NCBI GenBank assembly: GCA_965199055.1
Contig: CBDAQR010000004.1
Coordinates: 62,001 to 126,000 of the forward strand
Direction: 5' to 3'
Length of the DNA: 64,000 nt
Source of the DNA: CBDAQR01 sp965199055
GTDB lineage: Bacteria > Pseudomonadota > Gammaproteobacteria > Pseudomonadales > Halieaceae
Of this stretch, positions 16,928 through 25,784 are shown in pieces (the first letter of the stretch is position 1; each line of letters begins with the position of its first letter). Under the pieces are notes generated by a model. The model saw only the letters and a program-made list of their open reading frames with translations, made no database searches and was not told where the DNA came from. A program made the position numbers and the translations under genes.

Positions 16928-18592
16928 CTATTTCAGCTTCTTGTATTTCACTCGGTGCGGCTGGTCAGCGTCTGCGCCGAGGCGTGCTTTGCGATCTTCC
17001 TCGTAGTCGCTGAAGTTGCCCTCGTGGAACACCACGTTACCGTCATCCTCGTAGGCGAGAATGTGGGTAGCGATGCGATCGAGGAACCAGCGATCGTGTG
17101 AGATCACCATGGCGGCTCCGGGGAAGGCCAGCAGTGCCTCTTCCAGTGCACGCAGTGTCTCTACGTCGAGGTCGTTAGTGGGTTCGTCCAACAGCAGCAC
17201 GTTGGCGCCTTGCTTGAGCAGCTTGGCCAAATGCATGCGATTGCGTTCACCACCGGAAAGATCCTTTACAAACTTCTGCTGATCCGAGCCCTTAAAGTTG
17301 AAGCGGCCGCAGTAGGAGCGTGAGTTCACTTCATAACTGCCGATGCGCAGAATGTCCTGTCCGTCAGACAATTCTTCCCACACGGTCTTGCTGCCATCGA
17401 GGTCTTCGCGGCTTTGGTCGACATAGGCCAGTTTTACGGTCTCGCCCAGTCTGACCTCGCCTGAATCCGGCTCTTCGATGCCGGCGAGGATTTTAAACAG
17501 TGTCGACTTACCCATGCCGTTGGCACCTATGATACCCACGATGGCTCCCTTGGGAACGGTGAAGCTGAGGTCGTCGAGTAACAGGCGGTCATCGAAGGCC
17601 TTGCTCACGCCATTCACTTCAATCACCAGATCGCCGAGACGGTCGCCCGGCGGAATGTAGATCTCGTTGGTTTCGTTACGGCTCTGGAATTCCTGACTCT
17701 GCAGTTCTTCAAAACGCTGCAAGCGCGCCTTGCTTTTGGCCTGGCGACCCTTGGGGTTGGAGCGAACCCACTCCAGTTCGGCCTTGATGGTTTTTTGCAT
17801 CGAGGCTTCCTGGCGCTGTTCCAACTCCAGTCGCTGCTCTTTTTGCTCCAGCCATTGCGAGTAATTGCCTTCGTAGGGAATACCACGGCCCCGGTCCAGT
17901 TCCAGAATCCAGCCTGCGGCGTTATCCAGAAAGTAACGATCGTGGGTGATGGCCACTACAGTGCCGGGGAAATCCAGCAAAAAGCGCTCCAGCCAGGCCA
18001 CACTCTCGGCATCCAGGTGGTTGGTGGGTTCGTCGAGCAACAACATATCAGGGTTAGACAGCAGCAGTCTGCACAGTGCTACCCGGCGGCGCTCACCACC
18101 AGAGATTTTGGTGACATCGGCGTCCCAGGGCGGCAGCCGCAGCGCATCAGCAGCAATCTCTAGCCGGGTTTCAATATTGTGGGCATCCGTTGCTTGAATG
18201 ATGTCTTCGAGTTCCGCTTGCCGCTTGGCCAGCGCATCGAAGTCTGCATCTTCAGCGGCGTAGTCCACATACACTTGCTCCAGGGCTGCCAACGCGTCGA
18301 TCGCTTCGCTGAGGCCTTCCTCAACATTGCCGCGCACATCCTTCTCCGGATTGAGCTCGGGCTCCTGTGCCAGGTAACCCACGTTGATGCCCGGCTGCGG
18401 ACGTGCCTCGCCGAGAATGTCGGTGTCGATGCCGGCCATGATTTTGAGCAGCGTCGATTTGCCCGCGCCGTTCAGGCCCAGCACGCCGATTTTGGCGCCC
18501 GGGAAGAACGACAGGGAAATGTCTTCGAGAATGGTGCGCTTCGGCGGTACAACCTTGCCGACGCGATTCATGGTGTAAACGTACTGTGCCAT
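16928..18592 (-). CDS. ettA: Energy-dependent translational throttle protein EttA
   Basis: EttA is an ABC-F ATPase that binds the ribosomal E site and gates the first peptide bond according to energy state. It has 554 residues. Two ABC cassettes show Walker A GLNGAGKST and GANGMGKST and signatures SGGERRRVALCRLLL and LSGGERNRMHLAKLL, with DEPTNHLD and DEPTNDLD as the Walker B ends. The arm and linker between them (YEGNYSQWLEQKEQRL) and the start MAQYVYTMNRVGKVVPPKR are EttA-like. Monocistronic by context. Confidence 0.96.
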   Translation of the reverse strand: MAQYVYTMNRVGKVVPPKRTILEDISLSFFPGAKIGVLGLNGAGKSTLLKIMAGIDTDILGEARPQPGINVGYLAQEPELNPEKDVRGNVEEGLSEAIDALAALEQVYVDYAAEDADFDALAKRQAELEDIIQATDAHNIETRLEIAADALRLPPWDADVTKISGGERRRVALCRLLLSNPDMLLLDEPTNHLDAESVAWLERFLLDFPGTVVAITHDRYFLDNAAGWILELDRGRGIPYEGNYSQWLEQKEQRLELEQRQEASMQKTIKAELEWVRSNPKGRQAKSKARLQRFEELQSQEFQSRNETNEIYIPPGDRLGDLVIEVNGVSKAFDDRLLLDDLSFTVPKGAIVGIIGANGMGKSTLFKILAGIEEPDSGEVRLGETVKLAYVDQSREDLDGSKTVWEELSDGQDILRIGSYEVNSRSYCGRFNFKGSDQQKFVKDLSGGERNRMHLAKLLKQGANVLLLDEPTNDLDVETLRALEEALLAFPGAAMVISHDRWFLDRIATHILAYEDDGNVVFHEGNFSDYEEDRKARLGADADQPHRVKYKKLK

Positions 18593-18658
18593 CGGATCTC
18601 CGGGCTACCTGGATCAAGGCGATGCATTCTCCGCAGAATCCTGCGGCTGTCAATGCCG

Positions 18659-20020
18659 CTAGGGCGTGTCGAGGGCGATCTCGGGGGTCCTCACCGAGAG
18701 GCCGCGGCCGATGGCGTAGTACTCGATACCCTGGCGAGCGATGTATTCGGGGTCGTATAGGTTACGGCCGTCGATAATGAGAGGTCGCTTCAATAGCTTT
18801 TTCACGGTGTCGAAGTTGGGCGAGAAGAAGGCTTTCCACTCGGTACAAATCACCAGGCAATCGGCACGCTTCAGCGCGTCTTCCTTGCTACTGCAGAGCA
18901 GCAGGTCGTCGCGTTCACCGTAGTGCCCAGCAGCAGCCTCGCTGGCCTGGGGATCGTAGGCCTGCACGGTGGCGCCATGTGCCCACAGTACATCGAGCAG
19001 ATATCCCGCGGGCGCTTCGCGCATGTCGTCGGTGTTCGGTTTAAAGGACAATCCCCATACGGCGATTCGGAATTTGGACAGGTCGGCACCCAGGCAGTTG
19101 AGCACGCGCTCGCCCAGCTTGTTTTTCTGGCGTTGATTCGTGTCGTGCACGGCCGTGATGATTGGCGCATCGTGGCCGTGCTCGCTGGCGAGAAATTTCA
19201 GTGCGCGAATGTCTTTGGGGAAGCAGGAGCCTCCGTAGCCCGCGCCCGGATAGATGAATTGATACCCAATGCGCGGATCGGCGCCGATGCCGCGGCGTAC
19301 TTCTTCGATGTCGGCGCCCACAGCTTCGGCGATATTCGACATTTCGTTAATGAAGCTGATCTTGGTGGCCAACATGGCGTTTGCGGCGTACTTGGTCATC
19401 TCGGCCGAGCGGCGGTCCATCACCATCATTTTGTCGCGGTTGCGATTGTAGGCCTGGTACATGATCTGCATTTCTTCGATCGCGCGCTCTGAATCAGAAC
19501 CGACGATGATGCGATCGGGGCGCGTGGCGTCCGCCACCGCGGAACCTTCCTTTAGAAATTCCGGGTTGGATACCACATCGAAATCGATATCCAGGCCACG
19601 CTCTGTCAGGGCCGCGGCAATGGTCGCTTCCACTTTGTCTGCCGTGCCAACGGGCACCGTAGACTTGGTAATGATGACTTTGCGGTCTTCCATCAGTTCA
19701 CCGATGGTGCGCGCGACCTGTAGCACGTACTGTAGGTCTGCGGATCCATCTTCATCCGAGGGCGTCCCCACGGCGATGAAGAGAAATTCTGACTGGCGAA
19801 TGCAGGTGGCAGAGTTGTCCGTGAATGCGAGCAGGCCGTTATCCATGGCCTCTTGCATCATTCGTTTTACGCCCGGTTCGAAAAAGGGCACCTCGCCCGA
19901 TTTCAGTTGTTTGACGCGGGTCTTGTCCACGTCAACGCAGATCACCTGATGGCCCACGTCGGCCATAACGGCCGCCTGCACCAGGCCGACATAGCCACTG
20001 CCAAATACGCCGATTTCCAT
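18659..20020 (-). CDS. ugd: UDP-glucose 6-dehydrogenase
   Basis: Oxidises UDP-glucose to UDP-glucuronate with two NAD+, feeding surface polysaccharide synthesis. It has 453 residues. The N-terminal Rossmann fold has MEIGVFGSGYVGLVQAAV. The catalytic Cys lies in GYGGSCFPKDIRAL. FKPNTDDMREAPA and the C-terminal UDP-binding region complete the family picture. It is divergent from glyA and stands alone, with no other sugar genes next to it; galE is 23 kb away. Confidence 0.95.
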   Translation of the reverse strand: MEIGVFGSGYVGLVQAAVMADVGHQVICVDVDKTRVKQLKSGEVPFFEPGVKRMMQEAMDNGLLAFTDNSATCIRQSEFLFIAVGTPSDEDGSADLQYVLQVARTIGELMEDRKVIITKSTVPVGTADKVEATIAAALTERGLDIDFDVVSNPEFLKEGSAVADATRPDRIIVGSDSERAIEEMQIMYQAYNRNRDKMMVMDRRSAEMTKYAANAMLATKISFINEMSNIAEAVGADIEEVRRGIGADPRIGYQFIYPGAGYGGSCFPKDIRALKFLASEHGHDAPIITAVHDTNQRQKNKLGERVLNCLGADLSKFRIAVWGLSFKPNTDDMREAPAGYLLDVLWAHGATVQAYDPQASEAAAGHYGERDDLLLCSSKEDALKRADCLVICTEWKAFFSPNFDTVKKLLKRPLIIDGRNLYDPEYIARQGIEYYAIGRGLSVRTPEIALDTP

Positions 20021-20188
20021 GCCTGCGAGATCCCCTTGTCGAAAGTCGCGAGTTTATGTCTGTAATGTTACAGGATTGTGGCGAATTCTCGTTGCGCTGT
20101 CCGAGGTTGGCGCCAAAACTGTGGATAACTCGAGCCCAAATCGGTAGTATTCGCGCTTTCCCAAAACGCTCAATTTGAGGGGTTTTTG

Positions 20189-21451
20189 ATGTTTGACCGC
20201 AGCCAGACAGTCGCAGGCTTTGATGATGAAATCTGGGCCGCTATCCAGGACGAGAATCGCCGCCAGGAAGAGCACATAGAGCTGATTGCATCGGAAAACT
20301 ACACCAGCCCGCGCGTGATGGAAGCCCAAGGCACCTCCATGACCAACAAGTACGCCGAGGGCTATCCGCACAAGCGGTACTACGGTGGTTGTGAGTACGT
20401 CGACAAGGCCGAAGAACTGGCCATTGCGCGGGTCAAAGAGCTGTTTGGTGCGGACTATGCCAATGTGCAGCCCCACTCTGGTTCCCAGGCCAATTCCGCG
20501 GTGTTTCAGGCACTGGTATCACCCGGTGACACGATCCTGGGCATGAGCCTGGCCGACGGGGGTCACCTGACCCACGGCGCCAAGCCCAACTTCTCGGGCA
20601 AACACTACAACGCGATTCAGTATGGGCTTAACGCCGAAACCGGCGAGTGCGACTACGCGCAGGTCGAAGCGCTGGCGAAAGAGCACAACCCGAAAATGAT
20701 CATTGCCGGCTTTTCTGCCTACTCACGCGTAATGGACTGGCAGCGTTTCCGCGACATAGCCGATTCCGTAGGTGCCTACCTATTTGTCGACATGGCGCAC
20801 GTCGCCGGCCTGTGCGCCACGGGCCACTACCCGAACCCGGTTCCGATTGCCGACGTGGTCACCTCTACCACCCATAAAACCCTGCGCGGCCCGCGTGGCG
20901 GTGTGATTTTGGCGAAGGCCAATGAAGAGATCGAAAAGAAGCTTCAGTCTGCGGTATTTCCGGGCGGGCAGGGCGGGCCGCTGATGCATGTGATTGCGGC
21001 CAAGGCGGTAGCCTTCAAAGAAGCTCTGGATCCGGCGTTTGCCGATTACCAGGGCCAGGTAGTGGCCAACGCACGGGCCATGGCGGAGACGTTTATTGCT
21101 CGCGGCATCGATATCGTTAGCGGTGGCACAGACAACCACCTGATGCTGGTGAACCTGATCGGCAAAGAGTACACCGGTAAGGACGCAGACGAGGCGCTCG
21201 GCAATGCCAATATCACGGTGAACAAGAACGCCGTGCCGAACGACCCGCGTTCACCGTTTATCACTTCCGGCTTGCGTGTCGGCACACCTGCCATTACCAC
21301 CCGTGGCTTCAAGGAAGCGGAGACGGTGGAACTGACCGGCTGGATGGTCGAGGTGCTCGAGTCACTCGAGAATGGCAGCTCCGAGCAGGTCATCAATGAG
21401 GTGAAAGCGAAAGTTCTCGACATCTGCTCACGCTTCCCGGTTTACCGCTAA
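20189..21451 (+). CDS. glyA: Serine hydroxymethyltransferase
   Basis: PLP enzyme that converts serine and tetrahydrofolate to glycine and methylene-THF. The start is ATG 20189 (MFDRSQTVAGFDDE) with GAGGGG eight bases upstream. It has 420 residues. The PLP lysine lies in VVTSTTHKTLRGPRGG, and SGSQANSAVFQAL and ENYTSPRVMEAQGT are conserved substrate-pocket parts. First gene of the glyA-nrdR-rib-nusB-thiL/pgpA cluster. Confidence 0.98.
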   Translation: MFDRSQTVAGFDDEIWAAIQDENRRQEEHIELIASENYTSPRVMEAQGTSMTNKYAEGYPHKRYYGGCEYVDKAEELAIARVKELFGADYANVQPHSGSQANSAVFQALVSPGDTILGMSLADGGHLTHGAKPNFSGKHYNAIQYGLNAETGECDYAQVEALAKEHNPKMIIAGFSAYSRVMDWQRFRDIADSVGAYLFVDMAHVAGLCATGHYPNPVPIADVVTSTTHKTLRGPRGGVILAKANEEIEKKLQSAVFPGGQGGPLMHVIAAKAVAFKEALDPAFADYQGQVVANARAMAETFIARGIDIVSGGTDNHLMLVNLIGKEYTGKDADEALGNANITVNKNAVPNDPRSPFITSGLRVGTPAITTRGFKEAETVELTGWMVEVLESLENGSSEQVINEVKAKVLDICSRFPVYR

Positions 21452-21511
21452 TACCGGGATTTTATGTTAGACTTCAATGCCTTACGGTTATTGAAGTAGT
21501 TCAAAGCGCGC

Positions 21512-22003
21512 ATGCACTGCCCATTTTGCTCGGCGGAAGACACCAAGGTTATCGACTCGCGACTGGTCGCTGAGGGTGACCAGGTGCGCCGCCGTCGTGA
21601 GTGCCTGAGCTGCTCAGAGCGCTTCACCACCTACGAAGTTGCCGAGCTGGTATTACCGAAACTGATTAAGTCCAATGGCAGTCGCGAGCCCTTCAATGAA
21701 GACAAGCTGCGCGCCGGTTTCTCCCGCGCGCTAGAAAAGCGTCCTGTCAGCGAAGAAGCGATGGAAGCCTCTATTGCTAAGATCAAGCACGAACTGCAGG
21801 CCAGTGGCGAACGCGAGGTGAAATCGCTCTGGGTCGGCGAATTGGTTATGGACGCGCTGCGCAGTTTGGACGACGTGGCCTATGTGCGCTTTGCCAGTGT
21901 TTATCGAAGTTTCCAGGATTTAAGCGAGTTCCAGGCCGAGATCGAGCGCCTGCAGGAAGAAGAACCCGCCAATGAAAATCAGGAAGAGCTCTTCTCGAGC
22001 TGA
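21512..22003 (+). CDS. nrdR: Transcriptional repressor NrdR
   Basis: NrdR senses ATP/dATP and represses ribonucleotide reductase genes. The zinc ribbon is CPFCSAEDTKVIDSR and CLSCSERFTTYE. The ATP-cone follows from KSNGSREPFNEDKL onward. It has 163 residues, slightly above average, with an acidic C-terminal tail. It lies 60 bp after glyA and directly before ribD, the usual order. Confidence 0.97.
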   Translation: MHCPFCSAEDTKVIDSRLVAEGDQVRRRRECLSCSERFTTYEVAELVLPKLIKSNGSREPFNEDKLRAGFSRALEKRPVSEEAMEASIAKIKHELQASGEREVKSLWVGELVMDALRSLDDVAYVRFASVYRSFQDLSEFQAEIERLQEEEPANENQEELFSS

Positions 22004-22007
22004 TCCC

Positions 22008-23081
22008 ATGGCCTCCTCCTTCGATACTGAGATGATGGCTCGCGCCATCCGCCTCGCCCGCCGCGGCACTTATACCTCTCGGCCCAATCCTACCGTGGGC
22101 TGTGTGATTGTGCGTGATGGGGTCGTCCTCGGTGAAGGTCACACGCAGCCGTTCGGCCAAAACCATGCTGAAGTCGAGGCCTTAGATGCCTGCGATGATG
22201 CTCGCGGCGCCACTGTGTATGTCACGCTGGAGCCTTGTAACCATTTCGGCAAAACCGGCCCGTGTTCCGAGGCGCTCATCGACGCCGGCGTTGCCAAAGT
22301 CGTCATGGCCATGCGCGACCCCAATGCAGAAGGCGCCGGTGGTAAGGAAAAACTCGAAGCCGCCGGTATCGCGACTGAGGTAGGCCTGCTAGAAGCCCAG
22401 GCCGAGGCTGTAAACGCAGGCTTTTATCAGCGCATGCGCACGGGCAAACCGCGAGTGAGAATCAAGTTAGCGATGAGCCTGGATGGCCGCACGGCCATGG
22501 CCAGTGGTGAAAGCCAGTGGATCACCGGCCCCGCCGCACGCGCTGATGTACAGAAGTTGCGAGCGCGCAGCGATGCGATTATCACGGGTGTGGGCACGGT
22601 GTTGACCGATGATCCCGCCATGACGGTGAGAGACGAAAGCCTGGGTGTTCAGTTTCAGCCCTGGCGAGTGATTGTGGATTCCAAACTGCGTACACCCGCT
22701 GATGCGCACATGCTTCAGAGCCCAGATCGTCTCCTTGTAGCCCACGCTGCTGATGTGTCGAGCGAGCCTCCCGCAGGCGAGTATCTGCACTTGCCAGGGC
22801 CGGATGGTCGTGTCGATCTCGCCCAATTAATCACCGAATTGGGTAAGCGGCAAGTGAACGACATTCTGGTAGAATGCGGGCCCGTTTTGGCCGGGGCCTT
22901 TGTGGCCGCTGGGCTTGCGGACGAACTGGTCGTCTATATGGCCGGGATCCTGATGGGTTCCAGCGCACGACCGCTACTCGAACTACCCATCGATTCGATG
23001 GGAGAAAAGATCAACCTCGCCATCACAGACGTAAGAAAGATAGGTGAGGACTGGAGACTGACGTGTTTACCGGCATCGTAG
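22008..23081 (+). CDS. ribD: Bifunctional riboflavin deaminase/reductase RibD
   Basis: RibD deaminates and then reduces the pyrimidine intermediate of riboflavin synthesis. The deaminase zinc site is HAEVEALDAC and EPCNHFGKTGPC near residues 50-90. The reductase domain begins at RVRIKLAMSLDGRTAM and continues to the C-terminus. I start at ATG 22008 (MASSFDTEMMARA, 357 residues), because the family begins close to this point; the frame is open back to ATG 21972, which would overlap nrdR. Its 3' end overlaps ribE by 19 bp. Confidence 0.93.
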   Translation: MASSFDTEMMARAIRLARRGTYTSRPNPTVGCVIVRDGVVLGEGHTQPFGQNHAEVEALDACDDARGATVYVTLEPCNHFGKTGPCSEALIDAGVAKVVMAMRDPNAEGAGGKEKLEAAGIATEVGLLEAQAEAVNAGFYQRMRTGKPRVRIKLAMSLDGRTAMASGESQWITGPAARADVQKLRARSDAIITGVGTVLTDDPAMTVRDESLGVQFQPWRVIVDSKLRTPADAHMLQSPDRLLVAHAADVSSEPPAGEYLHLPGPDGRVDLAQLITELGKRQVNDILVECGPVLAGAFVAAGLADELVVYMAGILMGSSARPLLELPIDSMGEKINLAITDVRKIGEDWRLTCLPAS

Positions 23082-23731
23082 AAGCCATCGGCGAAATCGC
23101 TGACATGCAAAGCCAGGGCGGCGATATGCGCTTGCGCATCCGCACCGGCAAGCTCGACCTGGGCGACGTAAAACTGGGCGACTCTATCTGCACCAGTGGT
23201 TGTTGCCTTACGGTGACTGAGCTTCCCGGCGATGGGTATTGGTGTGATGTATCCAATGAGTCGCTGGCCTTCACCACCCTCGGTGGGCTGAAGATCGGCT
23301 CATTGGTGAACCTGGAAAAGTCCCTGACGCCGGAGTCGCGCCTGGGCGGGCACATTGTTTCCGGTCACGTCGATGGCGTCGGTGAAGTCGTGAGCTGCCA
23401 GGATGATGGCCGCAGCGTGCGCTGGGTTATTCGTGCACCCGATGATCTCGCGAAATACATTGCCCATAAGGGCTCGATCACCGTCGATGGCACGAGCCTT
23501 ACGGTGAACGCCGTTAACGGCGCCGAATTCGATCTCAATATTATCCCGCAGACCACTGCAGAGACCATTTTCTCTGAGTACCAAGTGGGTACGAAAGTGA
23601 ACCTGGAAGTCGACGTGATCGCGCGCTACCTCGAGCGGCTTTTACAAGGTGATAACGCGGCCACTAACAGTGGCGGGATTTCCGAAGCCCTGCTGGCCGA
23701 GCACGGTTTTTTAAAAGGTAGTGGCCGATGA
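23063..23731 (+). CDS. ribE: Riboflavin synthase, alpha chain
   Basis: Dismutates two lumazine molecules to riboflavin. It begins with the family hallmark MFTGIVEAIGEIADMQ. Two lumazine-binding repeats follow, with GDSICTSGCCLTV in the first and GSITVDGTSLTVNAV in the second. It has 222 residues. It overlaps ribD by 19 bp and the next gene by 4 bp (ATGA). Confidence 0.97.
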   Translation: MFTGIVEAIGEIADMQSQGGDMRLRIRTGKLDLGDVKLGDSICTSGCCLTVTELPGDGYWCDVSNESLAFTTLGGLKIGSLVNLEKSLTPESRLGGHIVSGHVDGVGEVVSCQDDGRSVRWVIRAPDDLAKYIAHKGSITVDGTSLTVNAVNGAEFDLNIIPQTTAETIFSEYQVGTKVNLEVDVIARYLERLLQGDNAATNSGGISEALLAEHGFLKGSGR

Positions 23732-24843
23732 AGCTGAACACCGTCGAAGAAATCATCAGCGACATTCGCGCTGGCCGTATGGTGGTGCTGCTCGATGATG
23801 ATGCCGACAAGGGCCTCAACGAAGGTGTGGTCATGATGGCCGCCGAGCACGTCGAGGCCGAGCATGTGAATTTCATGGCGCGCAAAGCCAAGGGGCTGGT
23901 CTGTTTGGCGATGACCGAGGAGCGCTGTCAGTTGCTAGGCCTGCCGCCGATGGCCGACGATGCCTCTGGCGAGAAATCCAATTTCACCGTTTCAATTGAA
24001 GCACGTGAGGGCATTACCACGGGTATATCAGCGGCTGATCGTGCGCGCACCATCCAGGTAGCGGTATCGCCTACCGCCATCGCCGAAGACATCGTGCAGC
24101 CGGGCCATATCTTCCCGCTGACCGTGGTTCCCGGGGGGGTGCTTACCCGCGCAGGCCATACTGAAGCGGCCTCCGACTACGCGCGTCTTGCGGGCCTCCA
24201 GCCTGCGGCGATGATAGCCGATGTGCTCACAGCGGATGGCACGCTTGCAAACGGGGCAGAGCTTGCGGAGTTTGCAAGCACTAACAAACTGAAGATGGGA
24301 TCCATTGCGGATCTGATTCATTTCCGAGTGGTGAGTGAACGCACGATCCGCAAGGTGCGCGAAGGCACCTTCAGCACTGAGCAAGGCGAGTTTCAACTTA
24401 CTGCCTACCGCGACCAGACCACTGGTCATGTGCACATGGCGGTTCACCTGGGTGAAATCAGTGCCGACGAGCCGACCCTGGTTCGTGTACATGTGCAATC
24501 GGCCGTGCGTGACATGCTGGGCGCGGAAGCTCCCGATCGGCCCAGCTGGAACTTCCAGAAATGTCTCAAGGCACTGCGCGAAGCGGGAAGTGGAGTCGTT
24601 GTGCTGCTCGCGCGCGCCGAGAATGACGATGCCCTTTTACACAGTATTGATATCGCCCTGGGTAACGCCGACGTGGCGCAGGTGGGTGGCGAGAACACCA
24701 GCACCTATATGACGGTCGGCCTGGGTTCGCAGATTTTGCGCGACCTGGGCGTGGGAAAAATCCGTTTGATGGGTGCGCCTATCAAGTACAATGCCATCTC
24801 CGGTTTTGACCTCGAGGTGACCGAGTATGTCTCTCCGGAATAA
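23728..24843 (+). CDS. RibB/RibBX-type protein, both active sites altered
   Basis: Position and overall sequence match the RibB-RibA fusion family (DHBP synthase plus GTP cyclohydrolase II). Conserved DHBP synthase parts include TGISAADRARTIQVAV, QPGHIFPLTVVPGGVLTRAGHTEA and IADLIHFRV. Yet the catalytic loop usually written DDEDRENEGD reads DDDADKGLNEGVV here, so the Arg, one Glu and the last Asp are gone. The C-terminal half (from ~205) lacks the cyclohydrolase zinc cysteines (normally C-x-x-DVFGSxxCDC); the matching stretch is RVHVQSAVRDMLGAEAP. The second change is the known RibBX pattern. The first raises doubt about DHBP synthase activity, so another ribB may exist elsewhere. Confidence 0.85.
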   Translation: MKLNTVEEIISDIRAGRMVVLLDDDADKGLNEGVVMMAAEHVEAEHVNFMARKAKGLVCLAMTEERCQLLGLPPMADDASGEKSNFTVSIEAREGITTGISAADRARTIQVAVSPTAIAEDIVQPGHIFPLTVVPGGVLTRAGHTEAASDYARLAGLQPAAMIADVLTADGTLANGAELAEFASTNKLKMGSIADLIHFRVVSERTIRKVREGTFSTEQGEFQLTAYRDQTTGHVHMAVHLGEISADEPTLVRVHVQSAVRDMLGAEAPDRPSWNFQKCLKALREAGSGVVVLLARAENDDALLHSIDIALGNADVAQVGGENTSTYMTVGLGSQILRDLGVGKIRLMGAPIKYNAISGFDLEVTEYVSPE

Positions 24844-24858
24844 CAAGGAAACAGAACA

Positions 24859-25326
24859 ATGAGTATCAAAACAATCGAAGGCGACTTCACTGGCAGCGAC
24901 GGCAAGTTCGCTCTGGTCGTGGGCCGTTGGAACAGTTTTGTGGTTGAGCACCTCAAAGAAGGTGCCATCGATGCGCTGAGGCGCCACGGTGTCAGCGAAG
25001 ACAACTTAACCATCATCTATGCACCCGGTGCTTTCGAGATTCCGCTGGTATGCAAGAAGGCGGCAGCCTCTGGTAATTACGATGCTGTCATCGCACTTGG
25101 CGCGGTGATTCGCGGCGGCACGCCGCACTTCGAATACGTGGCCGGTGAGTGCGTGAAGGGCCTTGCCCAGGTGATCAACGACAGCGGTATTCCGGTAGCC
25201 TTTGGCGTGCTCACCGTCGACACCATCGAGCAGGCCATCGAGCGCAGCGGCACCAAGGCCGGCAACAAGGGCGAAGAAGCCGCCCTCTCTGCGCTGGAAA
25301 TGGTTTCTTTGCTGAGCAAAATGTGA
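24859..25326 (+). CDS. ribH: 6,7-dimethyl-8-ribityllumazine synthase
   Basis: Makes lumazine from DHBP and the pyrimidine intermediate. It has 155 residues. Family motifs: FALVVGRWNSFVVEHL, the PGAFEIPLVCKKAA loop, ALGAVIRGGTPHFEYVAGE, and PVAFGVLTVDTIEQAIERSG. Its stop overlaps the nusB start (GTGA). Confidence 0.98.
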   Translation: MSIKTIEGDFTGSDGKFALVVGRWNSFVVEHLKEGAIDALRRHGVSEDNLTIIYAPGAFEIPLVCKKAAASGNYDAVIALGAVIRGGTPHFEYVAGECVKGLAQVINDSGIPVAFGVLTVDTIEQAIERSGTKAGNKGEEAALSALEMVSLLSKM

Positions 25327-25778
25327 CCAAGCCCAATAATCCTCTTGCCGCCAAGCGTCATAAGGCGCGCCACTACGCTATGCAGGCCCTCTACCAGTGG
25401 CACATGGCGGGGGCCGAGCTGAATGCCATCGAAGCGGAGTTTCGGGCTGAATACGACTTTGGCAAAGTCGATGGTGATTACTTTCACACCCTGTTGCACG
25501 ACATACCCGCCACCAGCGACACCATTGAAGCGGCGTTTGAGCCGTATATGGTAGAGCGCACGCTGGAGGAGTTGGATCCCATCGAGCGTGCGCTATTACG
25601 CATTGGCACTTTCGAACTGCAAGAACGCATCGACGTCCCCTATAAAGTGGTTATCAATGAGGCGGTGAATCTGGCCAAGAAGTTTGGCGCAACCGACAGC
25701 CATAAGTTTATAAACGGCGTGCTCGATCAAGTGGCGCGCCAGGCACGCGCGGTGGAAGTAGGCGCCGACGCGCAATAG
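25323..25778 (+). CDS. nusB: Transcription antitermination factor NusB
   Basis: NusB, with NusE/S10, forms part of the rRNA antitermination complex. The likely start is GTG 25323 (MTKPNNPLAAKRHKARHYAM), overlapping the ribH stop; 151 residues. ALYQWHMAG, the helical bundle and VPYKVVINEAVNLAKKFG near the C-terminus are typical. It keeps the widespread ribH-nusB order. Confidence 0.95.
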   Translation: MTKPNNPLAAKRHKARHYAMQALYQWHMAGAELNAIEAEFRAEYDFGKVDGDYFHTLLHDIPATSDTIEAAFEPYMVERTLEELDPIERALLRIGTFELQERIDVPYKVVINEAVNLAKKFGATDSHKFINGVLDQVARQARAVEVGADAQ

Positions 25779-25784
25779 GTCGCT

